In this document: one piece after another, positions 63,353 to 64,000 of the stretch
Layout of the letters: every line of letters begins with the position of its first letter
How positions within the stretch are numbered: the first letter of the stretch is position 1
Assembly: GCA_951799405.1 (NCBI GenBank)
Contig: OX637332.1
Location: 4,593,001 to 4,657,000, forward strand
Reading direction: 5' to 3'
DNA: 64,000 bases
Origin: Agapetus fuscipes
Taxonomy: Eukaryota; Arthropoda; Insecta; Trichoptera; Glossosomatidae
Translations under genes and position numbers: made by a program
Notes under the pieces: model-generated
Databases searched by the model: none
What the model saw: the letters and a program-made list of their open reading frames with translations, nothing else
What the model was told of the DNA's origin: nothing

Positions 63353-63779
63353 ATATCGACGGTTAAAAGGAAGTAGGGTATAAGCGACGTTTTGGTCATA
63401 AATGAGTTATGAATGCTATCCTACTTTAAATTTTCCGCTCTTTCTAATGCGCTAACAACTATAACTCTACGATGATTATTTGTTGTTTATATCCAAGCAA
63501 ACAACTGTGTTTTCAAAGTATGGTTTTGGTGTAAGTGACAAGATTTTGGCTTTTTTTGTCCTAAAGGCGCTTGTAACATAAAAAATCTTAAAACATCGTA
63601 AAACCACATTAATAGGAATGCCAATAAATGCCTTAATTTTTTGAATTTTAGAGCTGTTTTGATTTTAACGATATGATAAAAAAAAAAAAAGTTATGCCAT
63701 TTTTCCGGTATCTCAAACTGCTTTCCTGAACAATTTAGTTTATGTCGCTTATGCCCTACTGCCTTTTAACCGTCGATAT
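63353..63779. mobile_element. MITE-F copy 2, complete
   Basis: 36-bp inverted repeats: ATATCGACGGTTAAAAGG with AGTAGGGTATAAGCGAC (63353-63388) and the complement at 63744-63779. The interior matches 2158-2575. No coding capacity. Confidence 0.92.
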
Positions 63780-63979
63780 GACCATATTGTATAACATGCT
63801 ATGTCCATGGTTCACCTACATGACGTGTTACCATGGTAACCGCCTGTATACAAGGCAGGGCTCCATCTCATGTTCCTGGAAAACTGAAAATATTTCGACA
63901 TATTTCTGTAAAGAGCTAAAATCAATTGTATTATTGTGTTTTTATTTCTAACAAAATATTTATTTATAATCTATAATCT

Positions 63980-64000
63980 AAGTTAGGGGCGCAACTAAGC
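63980..64000 (-). mobile_element. SINE-B end, cut by window edge
   Basis: GCGCAACTAAGC at the last bases is the family's reversed 3' end; an element C tail (TAATCTATAATCTAAG) precedes it. Confidence 0.5.

Overview
The window looks like nuclear DNA from an insect, probably a lepidopteran. It holds intron-containing genes with GT-AG splice sites, a zinc-finger protein with an N-terminal ZAD domain (a family expanded in arthropods), scattered TAGGTACCTACCTA-type motifs common in Lepidoptera, and very dense interspersed repeats. No bacterial features, CRISPR arrays or genuine tRNA/rRNA genes were seen. The species call is inference.

Two host genes can be assembled. (1) A ZAD-C2H2 zinc-finger gene lies on the + strand (20472-32477). 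I read 12 exons whose phases join into one 713-codon frame: a ZAD with zinc ligands C9/C12/C52/C55, an acidic linker, 13 C2H2 fingers and a Ser/Asn-rich tail. (2) An Ssu72-type phosphatase gene lies on the + strand (47140-50031). It has two exons, encodes 194 aa and carries the C-x5-R-S active-site loop.

Most of the rest is transposon DNA. 1-2150: a decayed minus-strand copy of a CR1/L2-group LINE. 3709-6980: a second copy with an intact 1058-codon EN-RT frame. 7380-19300: LINE remnants, SINEs, MITEs and two LTR-like units. 32622-38307: a minus-strand DIRS-type tyrosine-recombinase retrotransposon just downstream of the zinc-finger stop codon. It has inverted termini, an internal complementary region, a fourfold 186-bp duplication and a later LINE insertion. 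38308-46840: mostly AT-rich sequence with scattered SINEs and MITEs. 50032-64000: AT-rich DNA with many hairpin MITEs.

Three short families dominate. 'SINE-B' has a tRNA-like head and ends at GTAGCTTAGTTGCGTT. 'SINE-A' is a composite: a 5S-rRNA-like head, then a tRNA-like unit, then a tail matching the 3' end of the LINE in this same window. 'Element C' is about 250 bp, starts TCCTTGAC, ends in a variable TTAGAT-type tail and has over 20 copies. Many insertions are nested, which gives a relative order of activity. The family names SINE-A, SINE-B, element C and MITE-D to MITE-Q are local labels used only here.
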